A stretch of 64,000 nucleotides of DNA from Lethocerus indicus (GCA_019843655.1 JACDQD010000005.1:15155575-15219574); one strand, 5' to 3'; positions 1-13,406 are shown, counted from the first letter of the stretch. Numbers and translations: made by a program. Notes: generated from the letters alone by a model not told the origin.

Positions 1-309
1 GGAGGGTTCACGGCCGGCTAAACCCGTCGGACGGCGCAAGTAAACACCCGCGCGGCGGTGGTGGCCACTCGCCCATTTCCTATGTATTTTTCGTATTTTT
101 ATCCAACCGGCGGCGCACCTTTGTTTTTTCTACGATCCCACCTGAATACAAACAGGATTTAAGTGTACTGGCCCGACGGCGGGGGCTAAAAACGGGGGTG
201 AAAAAGAATTAATGTAAACTCGCGGTTTGAATTTCAATTAAATCGGATAAAAAGCAAATGGGGCTTTTGCTAATTCGGTGGGGATGGGCGTTGTTAGTTT
301 GAGAGTTGG

Positions 310-340
310 TGTGCGTGTGGGTGGTGGGGGTGGGGGTGGT
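310..340 (+). repeat. G/T-rich tract, possible G-quadruplex
   Basis: GTGTGCGTGTGGGTGGTGG is followed by two G5 runs separated by single T. Three runs of three or more G plus GG pairs make quadruplex formation possible but not canonical. The minus-strand polyproline frame here is a consequence of the repeat. Confidence 0.6.
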
Positions 341-2679
341 AGAGCCGCGATAAGAATCGTAAAACGGCCTGTTTGAAGCCCCAGATAGGAGGAGGGGGAG
401 TGGGGTGAATTATTATCAATTCGGTCCCATTGTGATCGTTGGTAATAGCTTTTAATACAAATGCGATTTCGAATTTTTAATCTGGTGCATGGCGCGAAAG
501 AGGACACGTTATGCGTGCTGACTCCCCTATAAAAGATGAATAAATTCGACTCTTTTGTTAAACAGTAGATGATCTATTAATTATAGGTACTTTTAATTTA
601 TCGTAATAATGTCAATAATAGATTCCAGATAGTTATAGCAAGGGTCTTGTGCGTTCTCAAGTGGGAACTATTAAAAAATAGTGCATTTTCTTCATTGGAT
701 GAATTCAAAGTGCTATTTTTCTTCCCGGTTAAAGAATTCAGTGTGCCGGACGGGGATCGACATGAGTGATTGATGTACATTGTTCAACGACCGTACTGGT
801 GGTGATGGCACATTCAGTTGTTTAAAGTTTAAATTCCCTATTAATTGTGATATGTCTTTAGTTGCGAATTGAACCGACGACTGTCCCTATCTTCAACAAC
901 ACTGGATTCTACACTAGTTGCTACTTGAGACACAAAAATGACGCCATTTCCGGTATTTAGAGGGCGTTTCTTTTAACATTTTTGTTTAGTCGCCTGAACT
1001 GTTTGCAATATTATAGACAGCGTTGGGGGTATAACATTGCCTCAATTTCTTCCTTATCGCCGGCCTCAGTAGTTGTTACAGATATGGTCGTAAGCATTTC
1101 AATACGTTGGGCGATGCGGGGGAAATCCTGTGGGTAGTGAGAGCCGGGTCTACTGCCGTGCTGCCAAACAATAACACTATTTCTTACGACCCCTTTCCCA
1201 CCGTCTAGATTTCATTGCGAAGTCCCGCCCAACAAAGTTCTGAGTGCCGCCAGTCTGATATTGAATCTTGCACGAGTTCTCAATAAGATTTTCCCGTTTC
1301 AAGCACCGAGTTCGCGAGGCCTAATAGCTCAAAAGTTATTTCCAGCGCAGGCGCCAATTCTCGGCCTTTTTTTTATTCCCATCCGTTTTTTGGTACTGGA
1401 TATGAGCAAAATCAATTGTGATTCAGAACTAAAATGACTATCATAAATTGTTTTAATGGACCCGAAATCTACTAAGCCGCTTTTGGCAATGGTTGAAGTT
1501 TGGTTTATTTTCTCAATGTCTATTATTGCTTTTAACTGGATAAGTGTAGATCGTTAAGTTCTTTTTATTGGACGAAATTCACGTAACATTTATAAACAGT
1601 CGTAAGCTGAAAAAACGATGTAAAACCTATTTTTCGGATTTGTTTGTTTCCAGAAGCGTTTCGTCCCGTTTCCGAGTTAAGAGGCAAATGATTTAGGGAA
1701 GGTTGTTGTAAATGTTCTAATTAGTTAGTATCTGTTGTTGAAAATACACAAGGGACTTAAATTAAGAAGCCGTTCATTTTATTTTAGATAGATTTGAGAT
1801 AATTTTAGGTTTTGTAAAGAAAAGAAAAATCTTGAATCTACGTAGTAATGTAAGGTCTGGAATTAACAAAAATTCTTCCCAATCAAAAATTTAAACCTAT
1901 CCCTTACCTAAAATGTACCTATTAGTTTGTATTTTCATATCCAAACCCAAGTATATTTTTTATTCTCATCTCCAAGTTCCCTAAGGGTTTAACTAAGCCC
2001 GATACTGAGAACATATTTTATTAAATATCAATTCGTAGAATATGAAGTTACTGCTTTTAAAGGAACGTAGTCTTGAATGTCTGAGATTATATTTCACATT
2101 TCTATTCAGGGTGACTGCTGATTAGGCCTTTTTCAAGTAATTGGTGGTATCGCGCGGCCTGTTTCCGACGCGGTAATTTTCTGTTTCGTGTCAGATCGTC
2201 ATTATACACCGTACGACGATTGTATCGAAATTATGATTTATTTTTAGCCCAGGGCGGCTGAATCGGACTGCGCTGTGTAGCGTGGACCGGGCGGCTATCG
2301 CCTTTCAAAGAATGGCCCTCGAACAAACATCCTTTTGCATTTAATATTACATTGAGTCGTTGGGCCTGACCGCCGCCTTCGATTAAGAACCGACCCGGCC
2401 GTTTCGCTGGTTATTAATAAATATGATATTTGACGCGACATTGTTACCCAGTATGAATTGGCCTCGCAGACCATTGCCCCAAGGTGGATTTTACCTCAAT
2501 TTAAACTACGTTTAAACGTCCGCATCATTTGTTGGAGACATTCAGAACGCGAACTTTCGGAGACGTGTGAAATTATATAGTCACAATGAAACTGGAAGAA
2601 GATGGCGACTCAGTTTATTATATTTATTACGGTTGTTTTACATTTTTATGAGCGCATCCTTTTTAAGTGGTGCAGTTGT

Positions 2680-2733
2680 AGAGTGAGTGAGAAGGGGCAA
2701 AAGAGGAAGAGGGAGAGTGAGAGTGATAGTGAG
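2680..2733 (+). repeat. Purine-rich imperfect (GAGT/GAGA)n tract
   Basis: A nearly all-purine stretch built from GAGTGA, GAGGAAGAGG and GAGAGTGAGAGTG words. It is low-complexity sequence. A similar GAGCGAGAGAGTGAGTGAGTG run occurs at 26990-27012. Confidence 0.85.
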
Positions 2734-4614
2734 TTTACTTAACGGCAATAGCCGTAACTCCGGTCCGTAAACTGAGGGATTGTGGGCCCGCCAAGAGTTC
2801 GGGACTTGTCAGCTTGTCTGAAGTGTTCCTTGGGGCTGCCACAAGCAAAGGTTACCGACCGCCCCCCCCCCTCCCGTAAGCCAACCCCCAACCTGCAGAC
2901 GAGTGGTAAAACTCAAAATTAGAAATTACATTTAGCCTTCCGTGCTATTTAATTCATCCGGGTTGTGCCGAGAATTGTTTCGCACGAGGAATCTATACCT
3001 CCTGTATTAAATAAAGTTTGTACTACCAGAAGTATTAAAGGTAATGAATGAGCCGTATTCGGCCGCGTATTTGAAGATGGAGGCGTTTTAATAGCGTCGT
3101 CAATCAAAACTCCCTCCCCCCGAGAACCCCCAGTTGGTTAAATGAACCGTGTGCGTTCCGTTTCTGTAGTGGGAATCGCGGGGAAGGCTCCTTAATTTCC
3201 CAACTTTTTTTTTATAAGGGGGAATAATTTTTTCCTCCGAGTTAAACTTGGCCCGGGAAAGGTCGTGTCGAACAGTCCCATCTAAGATTACCAACGATAA
3301 ATTCAAACTTCTGGAACCTCAAATGAAATCAGAGTCTCTTTCAGTTAAACCTCATTACAATTTCATCAGATATTTAAATGAACATTTCGAACATAATTTG
3401 TAGAAAATAATTAAATGGGGCGTTTCATTTCTTCAGCGGAGGACTACTAATTAATTCTCACAAGGTATGGAGAACTTGGACTTTCGAGTGCTACTGTGCA
3501 CGTAAAAGTAAAACTGTATAATGTTAATTGGAGTCCCCCCCCCACCATTAAGGAAAAGAAGCCCATTCTTTTACCAGCCCTAATTGGTGATTAGTCAAAT
3601 TCCATTATCTAGAGACTCCGTGGGTGGTCTTCCAAACAACAGCTCCGGGGAAATCGCTTGATTAATCAGAGACTAAAAAGAGTCTGTTGGAACTGACTTT
3701 TATATTTATCATCATTCAAATCGTGTTTACATAGTTTCCTTCAATCCGGTATTTATAATAGTCATTAAGTTGTTAATGGGATTGTACCTTAATGTTGGTA
3801 TGATCCTATCCTAGTGCGGATATCCGGGAGTGTGTTGTTTTTTTAGTACTTAGGAGGGGTGTATTAGTGTTACATGACAGTGTGTAATTGTATATGTTGG
3901 GACCTTACAGCCGTACGGTTTCAACTGTAACCGACGCACTAGGGGCGGGATGAAAAACCTCCTAATTTGAAATCACCGCCGAGGCGTCCTCGAGATATTT
4001 TCCTTGGGAGAGGCCGTCCCGCGGGGAACATTCAGGTTTTTGTGAAGGAAGTGGGAACGTGTTTAAGGGAGGCCCGTGGGGATTCAATCAGAACCCCCGG
4101 GTAAAAGGGTTCCCTCAGGTGGTAGAATGCCACTCGCCCTGGCCTAATCCCCGGCGAGAGGTCTCTGCGCGGCTCTAATATCTAATATCGCATTCCCGGG
4201 CATGTCCTCCGCGGAGATGCCCCGGCCCTCTTATTCTGGTGGCGGCGGCCGACGCACGCCCGGCCCGGATCCGGGACGCACAAAAAATGGCCGCACCGTA
4301 TGCAAAAGAGCCGCCCACGCAATCTGAATACCGTATCGGAGCCGTTCTCCTCTCATTTTTCAGCCTACTTTTTCGGCCCGAGTCCCTTCCGTCTATTCTC
4401 TAATCCGTGGACGTGAGGAGATATTGGAAATCCTAAAAAATATTTGTGCCCAAAAGAAAACGCGCGAATGAACTGATCTTGCGACAAAAGGTAAGAATTT
4501 AATTTTAATTATCCAATGTAAATCTGAAAAAATCTTATCGATATAACTAACGCAAATGATACTTGGGAAATTGAGATGGAGTTTTGGTTGGTTAGCAACA
4601 GGAATGAGAATGCG

Positions 4615-4621
<7 letters not shown>

Positions 4622-4684
<63 letters not shown>
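4622..4684. repeat. (TA)n microsatellite, about 63 bp
   Basis: About 31 uninterrupted TA units, the longest in the window, flanked by imperfect TATATG and TCTGTATATC. Such tracts can extrude cruciforms and are prone to assembly error, so the true length may differ. Confidence 0.97.
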
Positions 4685-4686
<2 letters not shown>

Positions 4687-4878
4687 GTATATCCTTCTGG
4701 ATATAAATCTCAATTCCTATGTCAGTTAATAAATTAAATATCTGGGTGAATTAATATGGTTTAATAATAATGTAATCGAAATTAATATCACTTACGTGCT
4801 GTGGTTATATTTCATACCTAGTCCACCACGAATACGGTTTTTAATACAGGTAATAATTATGTTAACTCAATGGTCAGT

Positions 4879-4948
4879 ACCAAACAAATTGTTTGGTGTC
4901 AGACATTCTTCGAGATAACTTTAGCCTATTTAGGCTACCGGGCCGGTA
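4879..4948. repeat. Cluster of three palindromes
   Basis: Within 70 bases: ACCAAACAA-A-TTGTTTGGT (4879-4897), TAGCCT-ATTT-AGGCTA (4922-4937) and, overlapping its last two bases, TACCGG-G-CCGGTA (4936-4948). The first is a 9-bp-arm near-perfect dyad that could be a dimeric factor site. Confidence 0.75.
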
Positions 4949-5059
4949 ACAATAAGAAACCCCTTTGGACAAAAGTGGGCGGTGACAATGTCCCGTTAAC
5001 AATGAGTAGACTCCGATCCTTGGGATATCGGGTTCTGGTCGCGAGGTAAATATAAAAAA

Positions 5060-5087
5060 AACAGAGCGGAGAACAGAGCGTAAGAAG
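5060..5087 (+). promoter_or_regulatory. Isolated consensus splice donor
   Basis: AGAGCGTAAGAAG|GTAAGTG has a full donor consensus with GT at about 5088. The upstream 40 bases are purine-rich, like an exonic enhancer, but no coding frame or acceptor could be linked to it. Confidence 0.12.
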
Positions 5088-6051
5088 GTAAGTGCCGGCT
5101 AATTAAGGGTTTCCTCTCGGGCGGATTAATTGCATTAATTTATTGCACCGTTGGGAGCATAAATTGGCTTGTGGGTGGTTGGTGGTAGGGGGGGGTGAGA
5201 GTGTCCCCGGGGCAAGACAAAAGGAGGCGCTCACGAGGGCCGCTCTCGTTGATACCGCCAATAATTCATCCCCTTTTATTCTTTGTAGTCAGACGGACGG
5301 AAAAAGGAAAAAAGAGAAAACAACGGGAGGTTTTTATATCTACGGCGTCGGCTAGAAGTAATTTGGCCCGAGGCAAAAGTGAGCTTTTGAGAAGACACCC
5401 CCCGCCCCTCGCCCCACCATCACCAATTACAAAGCCGGTAGACAAAAAAGGAGCGTGGTGGGCGGCCGAGGAGGTGAAAAGCGAATAGGAAAGTGAGGTG
5501 AGGAGTTTGGAGCATAATATAATCTCATCTTAAAATCGCCGGTAATAAGTCGGGCTCAGGAAATAAGGGGACATAGCGTCCCATAGCCGGCGCGTAGTTT
5601 TATCCTCTGGGTAAAAGGGGACGCCGCCTCCCTATTTTCCTCTCAAGTCTGGAATTAGAGTGTTGATTCCGAGCGGAAGTGTCACCCCGTCTGATGTTCC
5701 TCTGAGACTTCTGCTTTTAGAGTATAAAACGTTTTAGACTAGTTAGCAGTGGCGTGGATTGGTAGATTTAATTTAATTGACGGGTGCGATTTTCATTGTA
5801 AGCAGTTAATAGCAGTATCGGCATTATGACTGTGTTACTACCTGTAAGATCGTCTGATACTGTGAGGAGAACCTCCGGTAGCGGGTGTCGAACCCCTGTC
5901 AGTCCGAGATGGGTTTTGGTGAATACACGAGCGAATTTTGGAAGTGTTAGATCAACTAGTGGAGGTTCACCTATATATACACCGGGCGGTGGGGTTTCAC
6001 TGATTCTCTTAGAATTATGACTGCTTTATAAATATACACCTAGACATTAAT

Positions 6052-6056
<5 letters not shown>

Positions 6057-6103
<47 letters not shown>
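6057..6103. repeat. (AT)n microsatellite, about 47 bp
   Basis: Uninterrupted AT dinucleotides ending in CTGTATATTTC. The 3' flank (CTGTATAT) resembles that of the tract at 4622-4684, so the two may share an origin or simply decay alike. Confidence 0.97.
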
Positions 6104-6104
<1 letters not shown>

Positions 6105-7983
6105 TGTATATTTCTTCAGCTCTTGTTCAACTTCAGGAACTTGTTTCCGCCATTCTGTTATAAAATACTCTATTTGGACACCATAATTTTAGGAGCGAAC
6201 AGGAGATTCAATAAATGGGAGGAGTGAGGGTGATATTCCTTTATTGTGCGGAGGAGCTCACCTTAAGATTAAGAGGGCGGATTGCCGGCGATGAATAGTT
6301 GGCGGGCGTAAGACGGAAGGGAGGCAGCGCTAGGGCGGAGTTAAGAAGTGGCCCTAAGTAATTGTAGGGCGGTTAAGCCGCTCTTATTCTCGGTCGGTGG
6401 AGGAGGGCCCTTGTGCACAGGCCCCATTGTCCCCCGGCCAGCTGCCTCCGCCGTCCTCAATGAATGTAAAGGTCGCCCCCTGTACCTCATCTTCTGTAAT
6501 GGCCGCGCCGGACTTTGTCTCCTAATTGTAACAACTTGTGAGGCCCAACTCTCACGATCCGGCGCCCCCTCTCCCACGGCCCGACGCTATTTGAACCGTT
6601 TGGGCTTTCAACGGCGATACTCTCCCGTTTGTACGCCTGTATTGTCGCTAACACGACCGGGGGCATTACCATAATTAAACTAGAGGAATTAAGCGTGTTA
6701 ACCGCCCGTCCAATATAAGACGGAAGACTAAATTCAACAAATAACTCTATTCCTGTCTCCATACTGATTAGACTTTCATTGAAAATATAAACCGCAGCGA
6801 TTAGATAGTTCTTTCGATCTTCCGTCCAAACCCTAGCAGACCACCAAACGGGTATTCCAAACTAAATAACGATTGAATACAAAATTGTTTTGGAACTCCA
6901 CCTGACTTTTGACTTTAAAATTGTTCTTGTTTAATATAGTCAGTGTTATCAGCCGATATCTCGTAATTGGTTTAAACAGATCAAAGGTGCGCTTCAATTT
7001 TTCCTTCCCAGTTCGGATTCACCCCGGCAGGGTTGTTTAAGGATTTGAGCTCCGTGCTTGTAGAAGGGTGGGAAGGGAGGGTCGAATGGTGGGCTGGCAG
7101 CGGTCCAGGGATGTGGCCCACCCCCTTCAAGAAAACCACCTCCTTAAATTGGCAAGCTTTACAGAACTTCGGCAACCCCTCCCCTGCCTGTCCCAGTTCT
7201 AAGTCAAATACCGCACGGCCTAGCAATACCAGGTAAAGTAACCATCTTAAAGAACAATTATAGTAATCTGAACGCCCTCTGTTCTGAACTCAGTTTGAAA
7301 ACGGATGTGTATGCATAAATTACTCGCGGATTTGCTTCCATCCTTATGAACAATATGTTGTATGGGGGCCATAGATCTGTGTAGAATTAGAAATAATGTG
7401 CATTGCATTGTAGTAGTGTATATCAATATTGCTCGAGGTGCCATCATCAGATTTTAAAGTTTTGAAATTTAAAACGTTTTTGAATAAGTCCGATATTATG
7501 TGGCAGTTTTCAATGCTATTTCTAAGTATTTTGATTATATTCTTGCATATCGATCGCATCCAAGTCAATAAATACACTTAGCTGTCGTCACAAAGGCACG
7601 ACTATTATACAACATTCGTGTACCCTTAACATTTGTTACGCCGTCCATTCCTTTTTATAGGATTTCGCGATTCGATACAGACCGAAGGAGCGTTGAATGG
7701 CGCTCGTAAAATAACAGACTTTACGGCTGACTTAAACTATTGCCTTAAACTATTCTCCCCCACTGTTTGCCCTCCTCTCACCCACTCACACACAAACACA
7801 CTTTGTCTGTCTCTAACTCGGGATTTTCGTTTTACGCTCTCGGTGTCAGCGCTCCATGACACCCGACCCATCACACCGGGCTCGAAGTATATAAGAAAAA
7901 TGGTTTAATGGTTCACGCTGACATGTTTTGGACACGTCAGAGAAATTACCGATTGTTTATTTCTACATTTTATCGGTTTAATT

Positions 7984-8046
7984 GGTACAACAAAATTAAT
8001 AGTTTTTCAAGAAATTGTACCAACAATCTGCAATTCTGATTGTTGG
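7984..8046. repeat. Two adjoining stem-loops
   Basis: GGTACAA (7984-7990) pairs with TTGTACC (8015-8021). Sharing the last two bases, CCAACAATC (8020-8028) pairs perfectly with GATTGTTGG (8038-8046) across a 9-nt loop. The second stem is the stronger. No motif of a known RNA was recognised. Confidence 0.75.
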
Positions 8047-9668
8047 GCAATGTACTCGAAAACAGTCAAGGGACAATCGGAATGTAAGTGGACATAGATT
8101 GGGCTAAATGGTTTTACTATGAGTACCATCCAAAACGTTAACTGATTAACTGATAATCCGTAGTAAGTACGCAGCTTACAAATCCTGAGGCGTTTGAAGC
8201 CGCTTTGATTTACATCGATTCGAAGCCATTTTCGATTAAGAAGAAAGTTGTTGTGAAACATCCTTATCAAGATTCACTGTTAAACGTCGAATCTTCAAGG
8301 ACCGGATAAAGGCGTTCGGTTCTCCGTGGGACTCCAATTCTATTTTTATGACAACGGTGGTAATTCCTCGTTCCATTTAAGTGTGTGAAGATTGCCCTCG
8401 GTCCTGGAGTTTGCGAGCTGTCTGCAGGACATAAAACGGATTTGGCCCGCGGCTCAGAGTCAGCCCCGGGCACAGTTGTGCCGACCTAAGCGTCTCCACG
8501 CGTACGACTCCAATAGTGTAGGCGGCTCCTCCGGGGGAAGCCAGGGCGGCGGCGTTTACGAGCGGATTTACGACCGGCAACTTTTGATATTGCCACCGCC
8601 TAGACGCCGCCGACGTAATTCTGAGAGTCCCTCTCAGGGTCTAAGTCTCTATTTACATCCTTTGGAGATTTACAGTTAATTTGATGGCGGACCGCCGTTT
8701 CAGTTCTGGGCCCACACACCCCCTCACCTAAAGCTAACTGCTAATGAATCCCCGCATTCAAATTAAAATGAGTAGCTTGACATTCATGTTCCCCTGGGCC
8801 CACTCACAAAACAATACTCCCAGAATGTCTGTAGTTAATTCTTTCCTAACATTAAGAAAGGGTGAAAATCAGCGGTTCGGATTAAGTGAAATAATTTTAC
8901 ATTTTATGTAATTGTTTAGTTGAGTTAAATTTGGTCTAAAACGGTCACTTTTCTCAGATGGAAGGTTGGCTACTGCTTCCTGTTTACCTCGTAGAAAGGG
9001 GAAGACCGAAACCGGTCCGACCGGAGGCGCGAGTGCTCTGGGAGACCATTTGGCCGCACGATAACATCTCGGGTCCTGTAAGGTCCCTTTTTTTCTTGGA
9101 CCCGGGGCTTTCAACTCACTGAATAATTCTCGCCCCCCCCCCCGCGGGATCCTTGGCCCCGACGAAGGGGAGGCGGCAGAGATTAAAAATTGGTGTCTGC
9201 GCCGGGGGCGGCGAGCCCGCATAAATTCCCGTGTTTAAGACATTGTCAGAGCAAAGTGTTGGCTGGCTTGATCTGCGATAAAACGCAGACTCTCGGGGCG
9301 GGGCCCGCCGTAAAACCGAGAGCTTAAACGCCTCCGACGTGTTCTAAACCTTAAGTAGGTCAAACTCCGAGCAACCTTTCGGTGCCCTGCGGTGAGCAAC
9401 TATGGCCTTGTCTGGAGGAGGGGGGGGATACTATTTTTTTACTTTGTTAAACCCTCGCAGATTTATCAGGAGAGGTAGTTCCTCCAATCCGGTTCGTCAG
9501 TTGCATTTCCTTATACAATACTGTCAACGACGGTTGAAATCGATGGACAGACATTCAGCACATGTTAACGTCGAGCATGGGAGTTGTACTCTAATATTAA
9601 TCACAGTATCCTGAAACGGAAATATTTGAAGTAGCGGCCTAACACCACTACTAAAGATGGCGAGCGGC

Positions 9669-9767
9669 CGAAACCGGCCTAGCAAAAGACCTAAACCAGC
9701 GAGAGGAGACAGAAACACACGAAATTTAGGGGTATTCCAACCCCTCGCAGACCACAAAACAGGTATT
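9669..9767 (+). repeat. Dispersed repeat copy A (paired with 19817-19915)
   Basis: Aligned without gaps to 19817-19915, this copy matches at about 59 of 99 positions, rising to about 50 of 75 from 9693 onward, including the 11-mer AAACCAGCGAG. In the frame starting at 9669 both copies read through without a stop, and 13 of the first 32 residues are shared (R-P, K-P-A, D-x-N, F and A-D-H-x-T). This suggests an old repeat derived from a coding sequence. I do not recognise the family. Confidence 0.45.
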
Positions 9768-12337
9768 TTAAATAGATTAAATTATATTCGTCTCTCGAAT
9801 GGCGACATTAGGCCTTCTGGATATTATTTAGGGTTGGAATCAGTTTATAAACTATGTGCGTTATCAGGGGTTTCTGGCTCCCCGAGAACCGTCGTGTTAA
9901 TCTATCTTCTAATCGAATAAATTTTATTTGCACACTTCATATATCTGTATACCATCGGACTGATCAATAATTTATGAAAGGTTCGGGCCCTATTAAACAT
10001 CTGTGTTTGTGTTCTCCGACGTCGAGTTTAAAGTTGACAATTGTCGAACGTAGTTGGCCGTGATCGGGTGGGGAAATTATGCGGCCTCCAAAATTGGAGC
10101 GTGGAGCACGGGCCGGCCAAGAATACGGCACCTGTTGCTCCGGAACCTACCAGCCCCTGTTCTCTTCCCCTCGCCGAAGCCGCAGCCTTTGTGATAACAT
10201 CAAGATAATGTCAGCCATTCACGCCCGAACGGATGTTTGCGTATAGACCCGGTATACATTATGTCTGAGCGCATCCATCTTAATCTTTCCCGGTCGTGCG
10301 TCCGCCAACTCTATATATGCCAACGCCGTCATATATTCTTGCCACTGAAGGAACGGGTGTTTGTGTAATAGACAGTTTGTTTGCTGCAATTTCATCACAG
10401 CTTCATGATAATAGGCAATTAATAAAATAATGACAACTATATTCATACATTTGAGTACTCTTCCTTGAACAGTCTAGGAAGGTATTGATAATGAATAGCA
10501 ATCGTAAGTGTAAACATAGTATTGTTTTAATATTTGTCGTATCCATAGTAAGTGCCCTATCGAAATTTAATTTTTCAGAATTTAATTTGAAAACTAAATT
10601 TAGGAAAAATATTCCTGCGGTAGTATTATTACGGTACATTGATTGAAATATCTCTGGAAAATAAAATAAGTTAATATTAACATAATTTAATTTCGAACAA
10701 TTGATAGAATAACTTTTAATTCCCTCGTCTGGCTTAGTCTCAATTGACTAACAATTGATTGACGGCGTCAGTTATTTTCCCGGCTGGTGACGTCTTCAGA
10801 ATTGATTTGCCGTGGCACGTTGTGATGGCCTTTCAGTTGTTATGAGAACCGGCTGTGGGACGAATTATTGAGAATTTGTCCGTATCGCCCGCACTTCCGA
10901 TTGGCGGACGCAATGCGAGGACGGCCTCTCCCGACGCATATCTATGATTGTTCGGATGTCAATCGTAACTTAGCGCCGGATCACGTACGGTATCGCATCC
11001 TCTGGTAGGCGGGTACGTGCCCCTCGGTGGCTGCTTGCTGATTCCGCCCGTGGACCAGGAAGTGTCATCTGATCTTATCCGCCTCCAGGGGCGTGACGAC
11101 GTGTCGCGCCTCAATCCCATCCACCACTGGGCACGGCAAAGAAACAATTTCTGAATTTTTTGCCGGACTAGTTCCTGCACCCAGCCGGCGCCGTAGAGAC
11201 AGCCCTTCCGGTCCCACGTCTACTTTTCAAAACACAAAACGGTTATTGTTTACTTTTTATTTCATTTAACTCCTTCAAACATACCAGTCATTTCAGATTA
11301 CATTTCTTACAATATTAAATGTAACATAATAAAATTTATATTTTATAAAATCAATACATTCGTCCACCTTGAATGGAATTCAAGCCTGAAGTTATTCAAA
11401 AGTTTCACACTTATGATAACAACTGCTGTTTTATCAAACATAAAAACAAACTCGTGCCCTTTTTGTTATTAAACAAATGTCATATATTAGCTCAGATTAC
11501 TCTAGAAAACTAGTTAGTATTTTTCTCTCGCACATGTAATAGAAACTAGAATTAATTATTTATATCGCGGCGGACGTTAATTATTGCCCACGGGGGTTTA
11601 AATGGGGGAATTGTCGACAAGATTGAGCGGAGGTTATTTGGGACCGCCTTCAACTCTACTCCCTCTTTCCTGAACCCCCTCCAAATCAGGACAGGCTTCA
11701 CGTTTCCGGTTCAATTCGGGTCGAATTAATCATTAAAGGCCAGATAGTCCTGGGGGCGGGTGCTGTCACCATCGAGCACCCACCTAGCCCCCCCCCCCGA
11801 GCTTCGAACGGACAGATCCAATTTTATTCCCCTTTCGCTTCAACTCCGCCCATGGCCTCCCATGATTAATTTCAAGCTTACCCCTACAGATTTTTGGAAT
11901 CTATACGGAAGATTGAACCGCGCGAATCCGTGGAATGGAACCGGAACAGACGAATCTTGAAATGAAATGTGAAAAAATAATAATCTTCGAATTGTACGAT
12001 ATTCCTTTGTAATGTGTCCTACTTAACAGTTATTGCGTATACCAATCTTTGGTCGTTTCTCAAGTTATTTGTCCGTCAAATTAGATTTCATTTAGAATGT
12101 ATCAGAAATGTCGGTAATAAGTTTTTGAACGAGCTTCTTTGTGTACATTTTGTTTTTTTACAACTTCTTTCGGCCGGAAATAAGTTCCGTGATCTTCGAA
12201 AAGTGGAAGCCAAGTTTCCGGCGAGAAACAGATGTGCGGTTAACAAAAAGAAAATTTAAAAAAAGTTAAGGCCGAGGGGTGAAATTGGGAAGAACTAAGT
12301 CGTGAACGGTTTGTGGCGAGGGGGTGGCGGGGAGGCG

Positions 12338-12452
12338 TAGGGGGCTCAGATGGTTGAGCCTTGCCCACGTCCTGAGGTATATTCAATTGGAAATAACGAG
12401 GGGGGCCCAGTTTCACCTCTGGGGAGCGGATTCGGAGATCGATCCCTGGCCC
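12338..12452 (+). repeat. tRNA-derived SINE-like sequence or tRNA pseudogene
   Basis: GGCTCAGATGGTTGAGCC at 12343-12360 matches the RNA polymerase III A box and would fold as a tRNA D arm (GGCTC/GAGCC). A B-box-like GATCGATCCCTGG follows at 12437-12449. The spacing, about 93 bases, is too long for a normal tRNA, and the acceptor and anticodon stems do not form, so this is not a working tRNA. A SINE head or an interrupted tRNA pseudogene is the likeliest reading. It sits in a G+C-rich pocket. Confidence 0.35.
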
Positions 12453-13406
12453 ACCCGCATCAACCCTTGTTGACATCCCCTTAAGACTCCCCCCTCCCAC
12501 TCTGAACAAAATTCCCTCACAGTTTGTTTCCTCCCGCTACTCTTGCTCGGTAACTATTCGCCCTCTACAAAAAGAGTAGTTGTCTTCCCTGGTCCGCTAC
12601 GTGGGATTTTATTAATGGTTTTACTAATTTTAGAAGGTCGCAAATATTATATATTACATATAATCCTGTATTTATTCTCTGTCTGCTGCTTCTGTTAAAT
12701 TATTTGCGGATTAAAGAAATGTGTACATAAAATTAGGAGATATCCCGCATGCTAATTTTCTTAAATTAACGGTATATTTATTCCGGCACTCTTCTTTTCA
12801 GAGGATATTGAATGAGAGTATGCCTTACTACGATTCTCGAATTTGCAGTTTATGAATTTACATCTTTTAAATAATTTACGATGCATATCTGATTCTTTTG
12901 GTCGCTATAATATTTTCGGTTTTCAGTAATAATCGTCATTCAGTTGTCGATTGCTATCAATGCTTTTTCTTGCATGACGAAGTTAATCGGGGTGGCGTTT
13001 TCTCAAGCTGCGATAAAAGGTTAGGTGATTTAAAAAAAAATTCCGTATACTTTGTATAGATTGCATCAAGAATAATTTCATTGGAGTGTATAAAGTTATT
13101 CTGAATCAACTTGGGCTCATTACGAATGTATAACATGTATTTAATATGCAAACTTTTTGTGCGGGGGTTATTAAAATACCAGGTTCTAGATTATTGAGAA
13201 GGTAAATTTGTTTTTAGCGTTCAATTTGAAAACGCTTTCAGGGGAGTAGTTTGCGGTATTTCAGAACATGAAGCAATTAGTTTATTTCAAACTACGCTTA
13301 TTGCTTAGGAAGCATTGCGAAGTTGTTTAATTCACTCAGCCACATGTGCACTCAGGCCCTATACATAGACTGATTTCGTCTTTCTGGTACCGCCGGCAGA
13401 TAGCTC

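Larger units (their letters stand above)
1..4600. other. No gene recognised; mixed-composition DNA
   Basis: This stretch begins in a CpG-rich patch (1-210) and alternates A+T-rich DNA with G+C-rich blocks at 2,740-2,900 and 3,930-4,400. The last is the longest CpG-rich block here and is followed by a donor-like GTAAGA at about 4488. A TATCGATA (DRE-type) word lies at 4536-4543. Open frames are below 100 codons and mutually overlapping. Confidence 0.6.
6110..12330. other. No gene recognised; G+C-rich pockets and repeats
   Basis: G+C-rich, CpG-containing pockets occur at 6,300-6,600, 8,380-8,700, 8,960-9,330 and 10,920-11,220. In the last, both strands stay open for 60-75 codons; the plus strand carries many G/C-ending codons before a TGA at about 11150, but neither frame resembles a known protein. 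The remainder is A+T-rich. Repeat copy A (9669) and the stem-loops at 7984 are listed separately. Confidence 0.55.
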
